DNA of 26,208 nucleotides from Silvimonas sp. (GCA_030151005.1 JASLES010000024.1:1-26208), one strand, 5' to 3'; shown: positions 6,482 to 13,540, numbered from the stretch's first letter. Translations and numbers: made by a program. The notes: generated by a model not told the origin, from the sequence alone.

Positions 6482-7053
6482 CCACGGTAGTGGTAGTCCG
6501 TAAAGGAAACCAGGTTGCCATTGCGGCAGACAGTCAATCCACCTTTGGCGAAACCCGCCTGGGCGCGACGCTGGATGCGCAATGGAACAAGATTTTTGAA
6601 GCTCACGGCGGGCATTTTGCGATCTCTGGCAGCGCCGCGCATGACCTTGTGTTGCAGGCCGCTCTCAAGAAACCCAAGAAACTGGACTTCAGCAGCCGTC
6701 CGGCCATTTTTGAGAGCTTTCGCAAACTGCACGTTAAACTGAAAGACGACTTCTTCCTCAAAACCGAAGAAGAAGACAACGACCCGTATGAATCCAGCCA
6801 GATGACCGTGCTACTGGCAAATCCGCATGGCATCTATGGCATTTTCAGCCTGCGTGAGGTCTACGAATACAGCCGTTTCTGGGCCATTGGCAGCGGTGCG
6901 GATTACGCGCTGGGCGCCATGCATGCCCATTATGACAACCCGAAAATGGATGCCGCAGAGATCGCCCGCATCGGCGTTGAAGCCGGTTGCGCGTTTGACG
7001 TGAACTCATCGCTGCCCATGACCAGCTATACCCTCGAACTGGCCAAAGCGTAA
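6478..7053 (+). CDS. Proteasome/HslV-like Ntn hydrolase, probable betaproteobacterial proteasome homologue (BPH)
   Basis: A 191-residue protein of the proteasome beta / HslV fold. After removal of Met it begins TTVVVVRKGNQVAIAADSQ, so Thr1 and Asp17 (counting from that Thr) fall exactly where they do in HslV. A lysine at mature position 37 (WNKIFEA) can serve as the HslV Lys33 equivalent after a four-residue insertion. The conserved loop FWAIGSGADYALGAM (residues 134-148) matches the HslV segment AIGSGxxYALAA. It is not HslV itself: no hslU is nearby and the central part, with an acidic KTEEEDNDPYESSQ stretch (95-108), is different. From memory, a distinct family called BPH with a double-ring assembly has been described in betaproteobacteria; this sequence fits it. 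It overlaps pncC by 4 bp and sits 51 bp before hslO. Substrate and partner are unknown. Confidence 0.82.
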   Translation: MTTVVVVRKGNQVAIAADSQSTFGETRLGATLDAQWNKIFEAHGGHFAISGSAAHDLVLQAALKKPKKLDFSSRPAIFESFRKLHVKLKDDFFLKTEEEDNDPYESSQMTVLLANPHGIYGIFSLREVYEYSRFWAIGSGADYALGAMHAHYDNPKMDAAEIARIGVEAGCAFDVNSSLPMTSYTLELAKA

Positions 7054-7104
7054 TTGGCCGGTTTGACCCCGGAATCAGCCCCTACAGGCCATCAGGAACA
7101 CATC

Positions 7105-7971
7105 ATGCAAGACATTCTGGAACGATTTGTATTTGAAGAAGCGCCCGTGCGCGGTGAAGTTGTGCAATTGCACGATACCGTGCATGAAGTGATGAGCCGT
7201 CACAACTACCCGCCAGTGCTGCAAAAGCGCATTGGTGAACTGATGGCCGCTGCCACGCTGCTGTCGGCCACGCTCAAGTTTGAAGGCACCATGATCATGC
7301 AGTTGCATGGCTCCGGCCCGGTCAAACTGATTGTGGTGGAATGCACCAGCGACATGACCCTGCGCGCCACCGCCCGTTGGGACGGGGATGTACCAGACGG
7401 TGAACTGGGCGATTTGCTGGGCAAGGGCCGTTTCATCATCACGCTGGACCCGGATGAAGGCGAAACCTATCAAGGCATCGTGGCTTATGAACCGGGCCAG
7501 AGCGTGGCGCAGATTATCGAGCACTACATGCAGCACTCCGAACAGCTGGAAACCCGCATGTGGCTGACCAGCCAGAATGGCGGTGCGGCAGGTTTGCTGG
7601 TCCAGAAAATGCCCGCAGGCAAAGGCGACGCAGACGCCTGGGAGCGTGTGCAGAAACTGGCCGAAACCATTACTGACGATGAATTGCTGGGCCTGACCCC
7701 GCGTGACGTGCTCTACCGCCTGTTCAATCAGGAAATCGTCCGCGTGTTCGACCCGCAAACCCCGCGCTTTGCATGTACCTGCTCACGCGAGCGCGTCGGC
7801 GGCATGCTCAAGATGGTTGGCCGTGAAGAAGTGGAAAGCGTGATTGAAGAGCGCAAGAAGGTCGACGTGACGTGCGAATTCTGCGGTAAAGAATACGAAT
7901 TTGACGCCGTCGATGTCGCGCAACTCTTTACCGGCGCCGCACCGGTGCCGCCGGGCCCGCAAGTGCATTGA
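7105..7971 (+). CDS. hslO: Hsp33 redox-regulated holdase chaperone
   Basis: A 288-residue Hsp33. The zinc/redox switch is intact: C224-T-C226 and C257-E-F-C260 (FACTCSRERVGG and VTCEFCGKEYEF). The N-terminal substrate domain carries ATLLSATLKFEGTMIMQLHGSGPVKLIVVEC (50-80), typical of the family. Oxidation of the cysteines releases zinc and activates the cytoplasmic holdase during oxidative and heat stress. I placed the start at the ATG at 7105, which has an AGGA site 8 bp upstream and aligns with MQDxLxRFxFE; an in-frame TTG at 7054 would add 17 unlikely residues. It follows the proteasome-like gene by 51 bp with no terminator, so it is probably in the same operon. A strong terminator follows. 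Confidence 0.96.
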   Translation: MQDILERFVFEEAPVRGEVVQLHDTVHEVMSRHNYPPVLQKRIGELMAAATLLSATLKFEGTMIMQLHGSGPVKLIVVECTSDMTLRATARWDGDVPDGELGDLLGKGRFIITLDPDEGETYQGIVAYEPGQSVAQIIEHYMQHSEQLETRMWLTSQNGGAAGLLVQKMPAGKGDADAWERVQKLAETITDDELLGLTPRDVLYRLFNQEIVRVFDPQTPRFACTCSRERVGGMLKMVGREEVESVIEERKKVDVTCEFCGKEYEFDAVDVAQLFTGAAPVPPGPQVH

Positions 7972-8001
7972 TGACTGGCTCGAAGTGTTTGGTTTGACCA
8001 C

Positions 8002-8029
8002 AAAAAAGGCGCCCATCGGCGCCTTTTTT
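8002..8029. terminator. Intrinsic terminator after hslO
   Basis: Six A, GGCGCC (8008-8013), loop CATC, GGCGCC (8018-8023), six T. The symmetric A and T tracts allow it to work in both directions. It closes the pncC-hslO unit 30 bp after the hslO stop. Confidence 0.92.
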
Positions 8030-8251
8030 ATTGCCCGCCGCGCCGGATATACCACAGCGGCACTACCAAATTTCCCGCATCTTCTGCCAATTTCCGGCGC
8101 TTGCGCCACAATGACATCAGCTTATGCATTGGTTATATCAGCCGTCTGGTGTAGCTGGTATCACGCAAGTTCATGAAATAAATACGTTTTTGTAGGGCCG
8201 GTGTTGCCGCCGGCTGTGACGCAAACCGGATTGCGATTTCAGGAGTAAAGC

Positions 8252-9220
8252 ATGCAAGCTCGCTGGTTTCTGGCAGGTGTAGTGCTGGCTGCAACGGCCA
8301 GCCAGGCGTTCTGTGACGATGATGTCATCCGCCTTGGCAACCTTAAGTTTGCCCATTACGGCGCCATCTCTTACATGAAAGAACTGGCGCCCAAATGCGG
8401 CATCAAGATTGAAGAGCGCATGTTTGCCAAGGGTCTGGATATCATGCCGGCCATTGTGGCGGGCGATATCGACGTTGCGGCCAGCGCGGCAGATGCCGCC
8501 ATTGCCGGCCGTGCCAGTGGAGCGCCTATTTACGCCGTGGCCGGCTTTGCCAAAGGCGGCGCGCGCATTGTGGTGGCGACGGGATCGCCCATCAAAAAAG
8601 TCGCCGACATGAAAGGCAAGAAGGTCGGCGTGGCACGCGGTGGCGCACAGGAACTCTTGTTACTGGCAGAGCTGGCCAAAGCCGGGCTGAGCTGGTCGGA
8701 CCAACCGGGCAAAGATGTACAGATTGTCTACTTGCCCTTTGCAGATCTGAACCAGGCGCTCATGCAAAAGCAGATTGACGCCATGGCGCAATCTGAACCA
8801 CAAGCCTCACAGGCCATTAACAAGGGCTTTGGCACAGAACTACTCAAACCCTACGACACCCCAATAGGCGAGCCGATCCGCACCCTGGTGATGACGGAAA
8901 AGCTCTATAACAACAAGCCGCTGGCGGCCAAATTCATGAAGTGCTTTGTGCAGTCCACGCGCACTTTTATGGACGACCCCAAACTGGCGCAGAACTATGT
9001 GGTCAGCAATATGTTCAAGGGCCAGATCACGGCGGATGACTACAAAGACGCCATCGAAAACTCGCCGTTTGCCTACGAACTGACCACCGAACACATTCAG
9101 ACCACCACGGACTTTATGGTCAAGTACGGCGTAGGGCGCATGGCCAAGCCACCTGTGGCGAAAGACTGGGTCAAGCTTGACCTGCTGGATCAGGCCAAAA
9201 AGTCGCTCAATGTGAAGTGA
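8252..9220 (+). CDS. ABC transporter periplasmic substrate-binding protein (SsuA/TauA/NrtA-like)
   Basis: A 322-residue binding protein. Residues 1-20 are a Sec signal peptide (WFLAGVVLAATASQAF). The body shows the type-2 solute-binding fold of the nitrate/sulfonate/taurine class: IRLGNLKFAHYGA, then GDIDVAASAADAAIAGRASGAPIYAVAG (near 69-96) and VADMKGKKVGVARGGAQELLLL (near 117-138). A clear AGGAG site precedes the ATG. The preceding 220 bp (8032-8251) contain a GCCGG...CCGGC hairpin near 8193-8210 and TGGT..TCA-type repeats near 8130-8165, but no riboswitch I can name. The permease follows after 6 bp. Ligand residues of characterised SsuA or TauA could not be matched, so the substrate is unassigned. 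Confidence 0.9.
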   Translation: MQARWFLAGVVLAATASQAFCDDDVIRLGNLKFAHYGAISYMKELAPKCGIKIEERMFAKGLDIMPAIVAGDIDVAASAADAAIAGRASGAPIYAVAGFAKGGARIVVATGSPIKKVADMKGKKVGVARGGAQELLLLAELAKAGLSWSDQPGKDVQIVYLPFADLNQALMQKQIDAMAQSEPQASQAINKGFGTELLKPYDTPIGEPIRTLVMTEKLYNNKPLAAKFMKCFVQSTRTFMDDPKLAQNYVVSNMFKGQITADDYKDAIENSPFAYELTTEHIQTTTDFMVKYGVGRMAKPPVAKDWVKLDLLDQAKKSLNVK

Positions 9221-9226
9221 GGCAGC

Positions 9227-10057
9227 GTGGCAGATTCCCGTTATAAAGCAGCCCTGCGCGGTTTGTGGGTGCCGCTGACGCTGTTGATCCTGTGGCAGTT
9301 GGCCGCCACCTTGAAATGGGTGAACCCGCAGGTGCTACCGTCGCCCGTGCAGGTGATGGTGCGTTGGTGGGCCTACCTGACCCCGGCAGACCCGTACGAC
9401 CCCGCCAGCGGCAGCAAACTGGCGTGGTTGTTCTCGGGGGAGTTAATCCGGGATGCCATTGGCAGCCTTACGCGTGTGGTTTCCGGGTTTGCCATTGGCA
9501 CCGTGCTGGCGCTGCCCCTGGGGCTGGCCATGGGCGCAAGCACGCGTGTCAATGAGTGGTTCAATCCGCTTATCCAGCTGATCCGGCCCATCCCGCCCAT
9601 TGCGTTTATCCCGCTGTCGATCCTGTGGTTTGGTCTGGGTAACCCGCCGGCGATCTTCCTGATTGCGCTGGGCGCGTTTTTTCCGGTTCTGATGAACACG
9701 ATCGCGGGTGTTCAGCATGTGGATGTTATTTACCTGCGTGCCGCCCGCAACTTGGGGGCAGACCGGTTCACGCTATTTACCCGCGTCATCATGCCGGCCG
9801 CCACGCCGTATATCTTGTCTGGTGCGCGGATCGGCATGGGCACGGCGTTTATTGTGGTGATCGTGGCGGAGATGATCGCCGTGAACAATGGCCTTGGTTT
9901 CCGCATTCTGGAGGCGCGGGAGTACTTCTGGTCCGACAAGATCATTGCCGGCATGCTGAGCATTGGTCTGATCGGGCTGGGTATTGATCTGATCATGGCG
10001 CGTATGAACAACCATTTGCTGCGCTGGCATCGCGGCCTGGAGCGTGATCGTGGCTGA
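9227..10057 (+). CDS. ABC transporter permease (SsuC/TauC-like)
   Basis: A 276-residue inner-membrane permease with about six helices, starting with ALRGLWVPLTLLILWQLAATL. The cytoplasmic EAA loop that docks the ATPase is clear: LRAARNLGADRFTLFTRVIMP, followed by AATPYILSGARIGMGTAFIVVIVAEM. These are typical of the SsuC/TauC/NrtB group. The start is a GTG at 9227, 6 bp after the binding-protein stop, and translation is probably coupled. Its 3' end overlaps the start of the ATPase gene. Residues about 52-73 (TPADPYDPASGSKLAWLFSGEL) form a periplasmic loop somewhat longer than in SsuC. Confidence 0.93.
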   Translation: MADSRYKAALRGLWVPLTLLILWQLAATLKWVNPQVLPSPVQVMVRWWAYLTPADPYDPASGSKLAWLFSGELIRDAIGSLTRVVSGFAIGTVLALPLGLAMGASTRVNEWFNPLIQLIRPIPPIAFIPLSILWFGLGNPPAIFLIALGAFFPVLMNTIAGVQHVDVIYLRAARNLGADRFTLFTRVIMPAATPYILSGARIGMGTAFIVVIVAEMIAVNNGLGFRILEAREYFWSDKIIAGMLSIGLIGLGIDLIMARMNNHLLRWHRGLERDRG

Positions 10058-10847
10058 ACCACAAATCCGCATTGCGCATGCCGGCAAAGTATTCACCTCG
10101 GCCGGGGGTGATGTTGAAGCCCTGCGCGATATCAATATCGATATCCCCGCAGGTCAGTTTGTGTGTCTGTTGGGGCCGTCCGGCTGCGGTAAATCCACAT
10201 TGTTGAATGCGGTTGCAGGGTTTTCTCTGGCGACGGCAGGGCAGGTGCTGGTCGATGGCAAACCGGTGACCGACACCGGCCCCGATCGTGGCATGGTGTT
10301 TCAGGAGTACGCGCTGTTTCCGTGGATGACCGTCGCGCAGAACATCGGCTTTGGTTTGCAGATTCGCAAGACACCCGCCGCGGCCATCAAACAAACCGTA
10401 GACCGGCTGCTGGAGACACTGCGGCTGACCGAATTCAAAGACCGCTTTCCAAAGGATTTATCCGGCGGCATGCGCCAGCGCGTAGCCATTGCGCGGATTC
10501 TGGCGCTTGATTCCCCCATCATGCTGATGGATGAACCCTTTGGCGCGCTGGATGCCCTTACACGCCGTAGCTTGCAAGATGAACTGATCAAGATTCAGGC
10601 ATCACTGCAAAAGACGGTGCTGTTTGTCACGCACAGTATTGAAGAATCAATCTACCTGGCTGACCGCATCATTGCGCTGTCTTACCGCCCAGGCACGGTG
10701 AAACTGGATATCCCCGTGGATTTACCCCGCGCGCGTGATGCCAGTTCAGCCGAGTTCAACGCGCTGAAACGGCAGTTGTCGGAAGTGGTGATGCATGAGC
10801 AGGAACGGCACCAGGAGGCGGAGGTGCGTGGGTTGACGGTGGATTGA
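10050..10847 (+). CDS. ABC transporter ATP-binding protein (SsuB/TauB-like)
   Basis: A 265-residue ATPase with every expected motif: Walker A GPSGCGKST (42-50), Q-loop VFQEYALFPW, signature LSGGMRQRVAIARI, Walker B IMLMDEPFGALD and H-loop VTHSIEE. It energises the importer encoded just upstream. Two GTG starts are possible, 10044 and 10050. I prefer 10050 because GGAG at 10039-10042 is then 7 bp upstream; with 10044 it would be only 1 bp away. Either choice overlaps the permease stop. The C-terminal tail of about 30 residues is polar (EVVMHEQERHQEAEVRG). No terminator is visible after the gene. Confidence 0.95.
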   Translation: MAEPQIRIAHAGKVFTSAGGDVEALRDINIDIPAGQFVCLLGPSGCGKSTLLNAVAGFSLATAGQVLVDGKPVTDTGPDRGMVFQEYALFPWMTVAQNIGFGLQIRKTPAAAIKQTVDRLLETLRLTEFKDRFPKDLSGGMRQRVAIARILALDSPIMLMDEPFGALDALTRRSLQDELIKIQASLQKTVLFVTHSIEESIYLADRIIALSYRPGTVKLDIPVDLPRARDASSAEFNALKRQLSEVVMHEQERHQEAEVRGLTVD

Positions 10848-10902
10848 GAAGCGTAAATCGAAAAGAAATGTCAAAGTTCTTCCCAGCGTTGCTGCAGCGC
10901 TA

Positions 10903-11565
10903 TTGCTGGGCGCAGTTCTCTTTAATTCAGAAGCCGTTACCAGGCTCCGCCTGCTTTGCGAAATTTCGAAGGTTACAGTTTTAAGCGAGGTGCGTAGGCA
11001 ATGCCAAGCGCACTATGGCCGTTGCGTGTATCCCCCAGTGCTGGTTATTTCAATCAAGACATCATTTATAGTCTTGGGTGTTCAATGTAGTGAAACGACA
11101 TCTGTCAGTTACAGCGCCACCCGATGGGTTACTGAGTTAACGCGGATTTACAAGCGTTGGGCAACCTTTTTGCAACATTCGACAAAGATTGAATTGTCTC
11201 TAACCACTCTTGAGGAACGTCACCGCGTGTTGGAAATTGATAATCTCATCAGAGTCGTTGCCGAATATGAAGTGCCTTCAATTGAAATGCCGGATGACGT
11301 ATTTGGCCCTATAAATTTCGTGATTCAGATTCTGCTCGTTAATGAGCAACAGTATTTCGCGCGGGTCCTGAGGAAAGAAGTGGTTTACGTGGAACCTGCT
11401 TATTCAGGAAAACCTGAGCAGGCGCTCTCCAAGACCTTTGCTGAAGTGAGAGTTCCGGACGATTTGCTTGGCTTGGAGGAGGTTGCGTATAGCAACCTGG
11501 TGGAAGCGCTGCAAGGGGCGCTGCAGCGTATAAATGCGGTTTTCTATCCGGATGCTGGGACGTGA
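10903..11565 (+). CDS. Hypothetical protein, unrecognised, in a lower-G+C patch
   Basis: A 220-residue open frame starting at a TTG. I do not recognise the family. The C-terminal half looks coding and is acidic and helical (SKTFAEVRVPDDLLGLEEVAYSNLVEALQGALQRINAVF), and FGPINFVIQILLVNEQQYFARVL precedes it. The start is uncertain: the frame stays open back to 10837, and a reading from the ATT at 10843 would give a basic n-region followed by VLPSVAAALLLGAVLF, which resembles a signal peptide. Another small frame (ATG 10868 to TAA 10984, 38 codons, MSKFFPALLQRYCWAQF...) overlaps it out of phase. G+C is visibly lower than in the neighbours. It converges with the DUF924 gene, with 7 bp between stops. 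It may be a degraded or recently acquired gene. Confidence 0.45.
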   Translation: MLGAVLFNSEAVTRLRLLCEISKVTVLSEVRRQCQAHYGRCVYPPVLVISIKTSFIVLGVQCSETTSVSYSATRWVTELTRIYKRWATFLQHSTKIELSLTTLEERHRVLEIDNLIRVVAEYEVPSIEMPDDVFGPINFVIQILLVNEQQYFARVLRKEVVYVEPAYSGKPEQALSKTFAEVRVPDDLLGLEEVAYSNLVEALQGALQRINAVFYPDAGT

Positions 11566-11572
11566 TATCTCG

Positions 11573-12217
11573 CTAAAACCCGCTCCCCGGTTGCGCCAGA
11601 TGCTCTTCCTCCGCCGCCGTATTCTCCCGCCCCAGCACAGCATTGCGATGCGGAAACCGCCCAAACTGCTCAATCACCGCATGGTGCTTCACTGCGTAAA
11701 CGTAATAGCTTTCCATTTCCGGGTTGCCCTTGAACTGCGCCATCAGTGACACACAGCGGTGCTGATGAACCAGGTCTTCTGAATGTTCCAGCGGCAAGTA
11801 AAAGAACACGCGCTGCACCGGCGCAACCTGCTGGTCCCAGCCGTGTTCCAGTGCCACATTGGCCCAGTGGCGGGCGCGTTCGTCCTGGGCGAAGGCCTGG
11901 GCGGAATCCCGGTAAAGGTTGCGGGAAAACTGATCCAGCAAGATTACCAGTGCCAGTGCACCTTGTGCGTCTTTACCCCAGCCATCAAGCTTGCCTTTGG
12001 CCGCATCGTGCAGCGTGCTTTCAAAGTGCCGGCGGATCACGTGATCAAACGCGTCGTCTTTCTCAAACCACACTTTGCGCGGCTGGTTGAAATCCGGGTC
12101 GTCCGGGCAGCCAAACCAGAAAGCCAGGACAGTGTCTGGCGTGACTTTGTGCGGGCGGCGGCCAGATTTAACCTTACCTTCCGGGCTGGCGCGGTGAATG
12201 AGTGGCGTGTCGGACAT
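11573..12217 (-). CDS. DUF924 family protein
   Basis: A 214-residue protein with the DUF924 signatures: VLAFWFG near residues 31-37, KVWFEKDDAFDHVIRRHF, then ALALVILLDQFSRNLYRDSAQAFAQD and FFYLPLEHSEDLVHQHR, ending with FGRFPHRNAVLGRENTAAEEEHLAQPGSGF. DUF924 proteins are soluble, all-helical, distantly TPR-like and of unknown function. The ATG at 12217 was chosen because the longer reading from 12376 adds 53 residues of non-conserved sequence. A ribosome site is not obvious. It is divergent from the trpS leader region (start to leader ATG 120 bp) and appears monocistronic. Confidence 0.92.
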   Translation of the reverse strand: MSDTPLIHRASPEGKVKSGRRPHKVTPDTVLAFWFGCPDDPDFNQPRKVWFEKDDAFDHVIRRHFESTLHDAAKGKLDGWGKDAQGALALVILLDQFSRNLYRDSAQAFAQDERARHWANVALEHGWDQQVAPVQRVFFYLPLEHSEDLVHQHRCVSLMAQFKGNPEMESYYVYAVKHHAVIEQFGRFPHRNAVLGRENTAAEEEHLAQPGSGF

Positions 12218-12301
12218 GATCAATGCATACAAGGACAATGTTTCAGGATAACGCGTGGGCGGGCACACCGCCAAACCGCGCCACAGCGCCGGCCGCCAGG
12301 C

Positions 12302-12330
12302 TTGACCGGGCAGGCCTGAGCGGGCAGACT
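12302..12330 (+). promoter_or_regulatory. Candidate promoter for the trpS leader
   Basis: TTGACC (12302-12307) is a good -35 match. With a 17-bp spacer the -10 would be CAGACT (12325-12330), which keeps only the A2, A4 and T6 positions. Transcription would then begin at about 12337, essentially at the leader ATG, making the leader peptide leaderless. There is no convincing ribosome site before that ATG, which fits. This is a weak, testable assignment. Confidence 0.3.
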
Positions 12331-12337
12331 GCCTGCC

Positions 12338-12394
12338 ATGATTTTTACACCAGAATCGAAACCCGCTTTGGCCCATTGGTGGCGCTGCTCATAA
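12338..12394 (+). CDS. Tryptophan-rich leader peptide of trpS (TrpL-like)
   Basis: An ATG-initiated 18-codon frame encodes MIFTPESKPALAHWWRCS and stops at TAA (12392-12394). Two adjacent Trp codons (12377-12382) lie four codons before the stop. The ending WWRCS differs by one residue from the WWRTS ending of the E. coli TrpL leader peptide. An in-frame TGA 21 nt upstream limits the frame, so ATG 12338 is the only ordinary start. The stop codon falls in the loop of the first hairpin, the 5' arm of which begins at the last base of the second Trp codon. This geometry is what ribosome-mediated attenuation needs. The peptide itself is expected to have no function beyond sensing charged tRNA-Trp, although some rhizobial TrpL peptides are reported to act in trans. 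Confidence 0.85.
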   Translation: MIFTPESKPALAHWWRCS

Positions 12395-12458
12395 GAGCAG
12401 TGCGTGGTTTCGTCTGTAAAACCCGGATTCTGCTCAAGCTGGCAAGCCGGGTTTTTTT
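12382..12458 (+). promoter_or_regulatory. Tryptophan attenuator (pause hairpin, antiterminator, terminator) controlling trpS
   Basis: Pause hairpin 1:2: GCGCTGCTC (12382-12390), loop ATAA, GAGCAGTGC (12395-12403), 9 pairs with one G-U. Antiterminator 2:3: GAGCAG (12395-12400) with CTGCTC (12430-12435), together with GGTTT (12406-12410) pairing AAACC (12419-12423), which occupies the terminator's left arm. Terminator 3:4: AAAACCCGG (12418-12426) with CCGGGTTTT (12447-12455), then a T tract to 12458. A ribosome stalled on the Trp codons masks the left arm of 1:2, frees GAGCAG and favours the antiterminator. A ribosome reaching the stop codon masks GAGCAG, so the terminator forms. The trpS ATG is 60 bp downstream. 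Pairings are seen directly; the mechanism is inferred from E. coli trp. Confidence 0.85.
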
Positions 12459-12517
12459 ATGCGCGGCGTGCCGGAAGGGCACTCGGCAACTGAATTGAGA
12501 TTTGAGGCGAGAACGTC

Positions 12518-13540
12518 ATGTCTACCAATACCGTCACGTCCAGCGATATCATCCTGACCGGCGACCGCACCACCGGCCCGCTGCACCTTGGCCACTTTGT
12601 CGGCTCCTTGCGTAACCGCGTGGTGCTGCAGGATGTCTGCAAACAGTACCTCTTGCTGGCTGATACCCAGGCGCTGACCGACAACATGGGTAATTACACC
12701 AAGGTTAGTGAAAACGTACTGCAAGTGGCGCTGGATTACCTGGCGGTGGGCATTGATCCGGCCAAGAGCACCATCTTTATCCAGAGCCTGGTGCCAGAAC
12801 TGCCTGAACTCTTTTCGTATTACCTGAATCTGGTCACGGTATCGCGTCTGGAACGTAACCCGACCATCAAGGACGAGATCAAACTGCGCGGTTTTGAACG
12901 GGATATCCCGGCCGGTTTCATGACCTACCCGGTGGCTCAGGCGGCCGACATCAGCGCATTCAAGGCTACTGTCGTGCCGGTGGGGGCCGATCAGATCCCG
13001 ATGATCGAGCAAACCAATGAAGTGGTACGCAAATTCAACGCCAGCGTGAACCAGGATATCCTCGTCGAGTGCCGCGCCCTGGTGCCGGAAAACGGTGCAC
13101 GCCTGCCGGGCATTGATGGCAAGGCCAAGATGTCCAAGTCTTTGGGCAACTCCCTGACCCTGGGCGCTTCGGCGGATGACATCAGCAAAGCCGTGAAGAT
13201 GATGTACACCGACCCCAACCACCTGCGTGTGGCTGATCCGGGCCAGGTGGAAGGCAATGTGGTGTTCACCTATCTGGATGTGTTTGATACGGATCTGGAG
13301 AAAGTGGCTGAGCTTAAAGCCCACTATCAGCGCGGCGGTCTGGGTGACAGCGTGATCAAGCGTTACCTGGAAGAAAAACTGCAAGCCTTGCTGGCCCCCA
13401 TCCGCGCCCGGCGCGAAGAGATGGCGGCCAACCCGGATCACGTGATGGCGATTCTGAAAGCGGGTACGGAAAAGGCCCGCGAGCAGACGGGCAAGACGCT
13501 GGCAGAAGTGAAGCGTGCCATGGGCATCGTCTATTTTTGA
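12518..13540 (+). CDS. trpS: Tryptophanyl-tRNA synthetase
   Basis: A 340-residue class I synthetase that charges tRNA-Trp. The HIGH-type motif is HLGH (23-26, in LTGDRTTGPLHLGHFVGSL) and the KMSKS loop is intact (204-208, in GIDGKAKMSKSLGN). The middle contains QALTDN, DYLAVGIDPAKSTIFIQS and YYLNLVTVSRLERNPTIKDEI. The LTGDR.TG.LHLGH.VGSL..RV and LVTVSRLERNPT.KDEI blocks remind me of Firmicute-type TrpRS rather than the E. coli type, which has AxQPSG.L.xGNY.G. A GAGG site precedes the ATG. Upstream lies an apparent Trp attenuator, so synthesis should rise when charged tRNA-Trp falls. It could be the only TrpRS or an auxiliary one; the window cannot show which. A terminator follows. Confidence 0.96.
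   Translation: MSTNTVTSSDIILTGDRTTGPLHLGHFVGSLRNRVVLQDVCKQYLLLADTQALTDNMGNYTKVSENVLQVALDYLAVGIDPAKSTIFIQSLVPELPELFSYYLNLVTVSRLERNPTIKDEIKLRGFERDIPAGFMTYPVAQAADISAFKATVVPVGADQIPMIEQTNEVVRKFNASVNQDILVECRALVPENGARLPGIDGKAKMSKSLGNSLTLGASADDISKAVKMMYTDPNHLRVADPGQVEGNVVFTYLDVFDTDLEKVAELKAHYQRGGLGDSVIKRYLEEKLQALLAPIRARREEMAANPDHVMAILKAGTEKAREQTGKTLAEVKRAMGIVYF

Noticed and set aside
8100..8251. Guanidine or TPP riboswitch before the ABC importer
   Set aside because: None of the conserved core sequences of those classes could be found; only a simple GC hairpin is present.
12218..12517. T-box or riboswitch upstream of trpS
   Set aside because: No T-box AGGGTGGNACCGCG-like sequence is present, and the leader frame with tandem Trp codons explains the terminator better.
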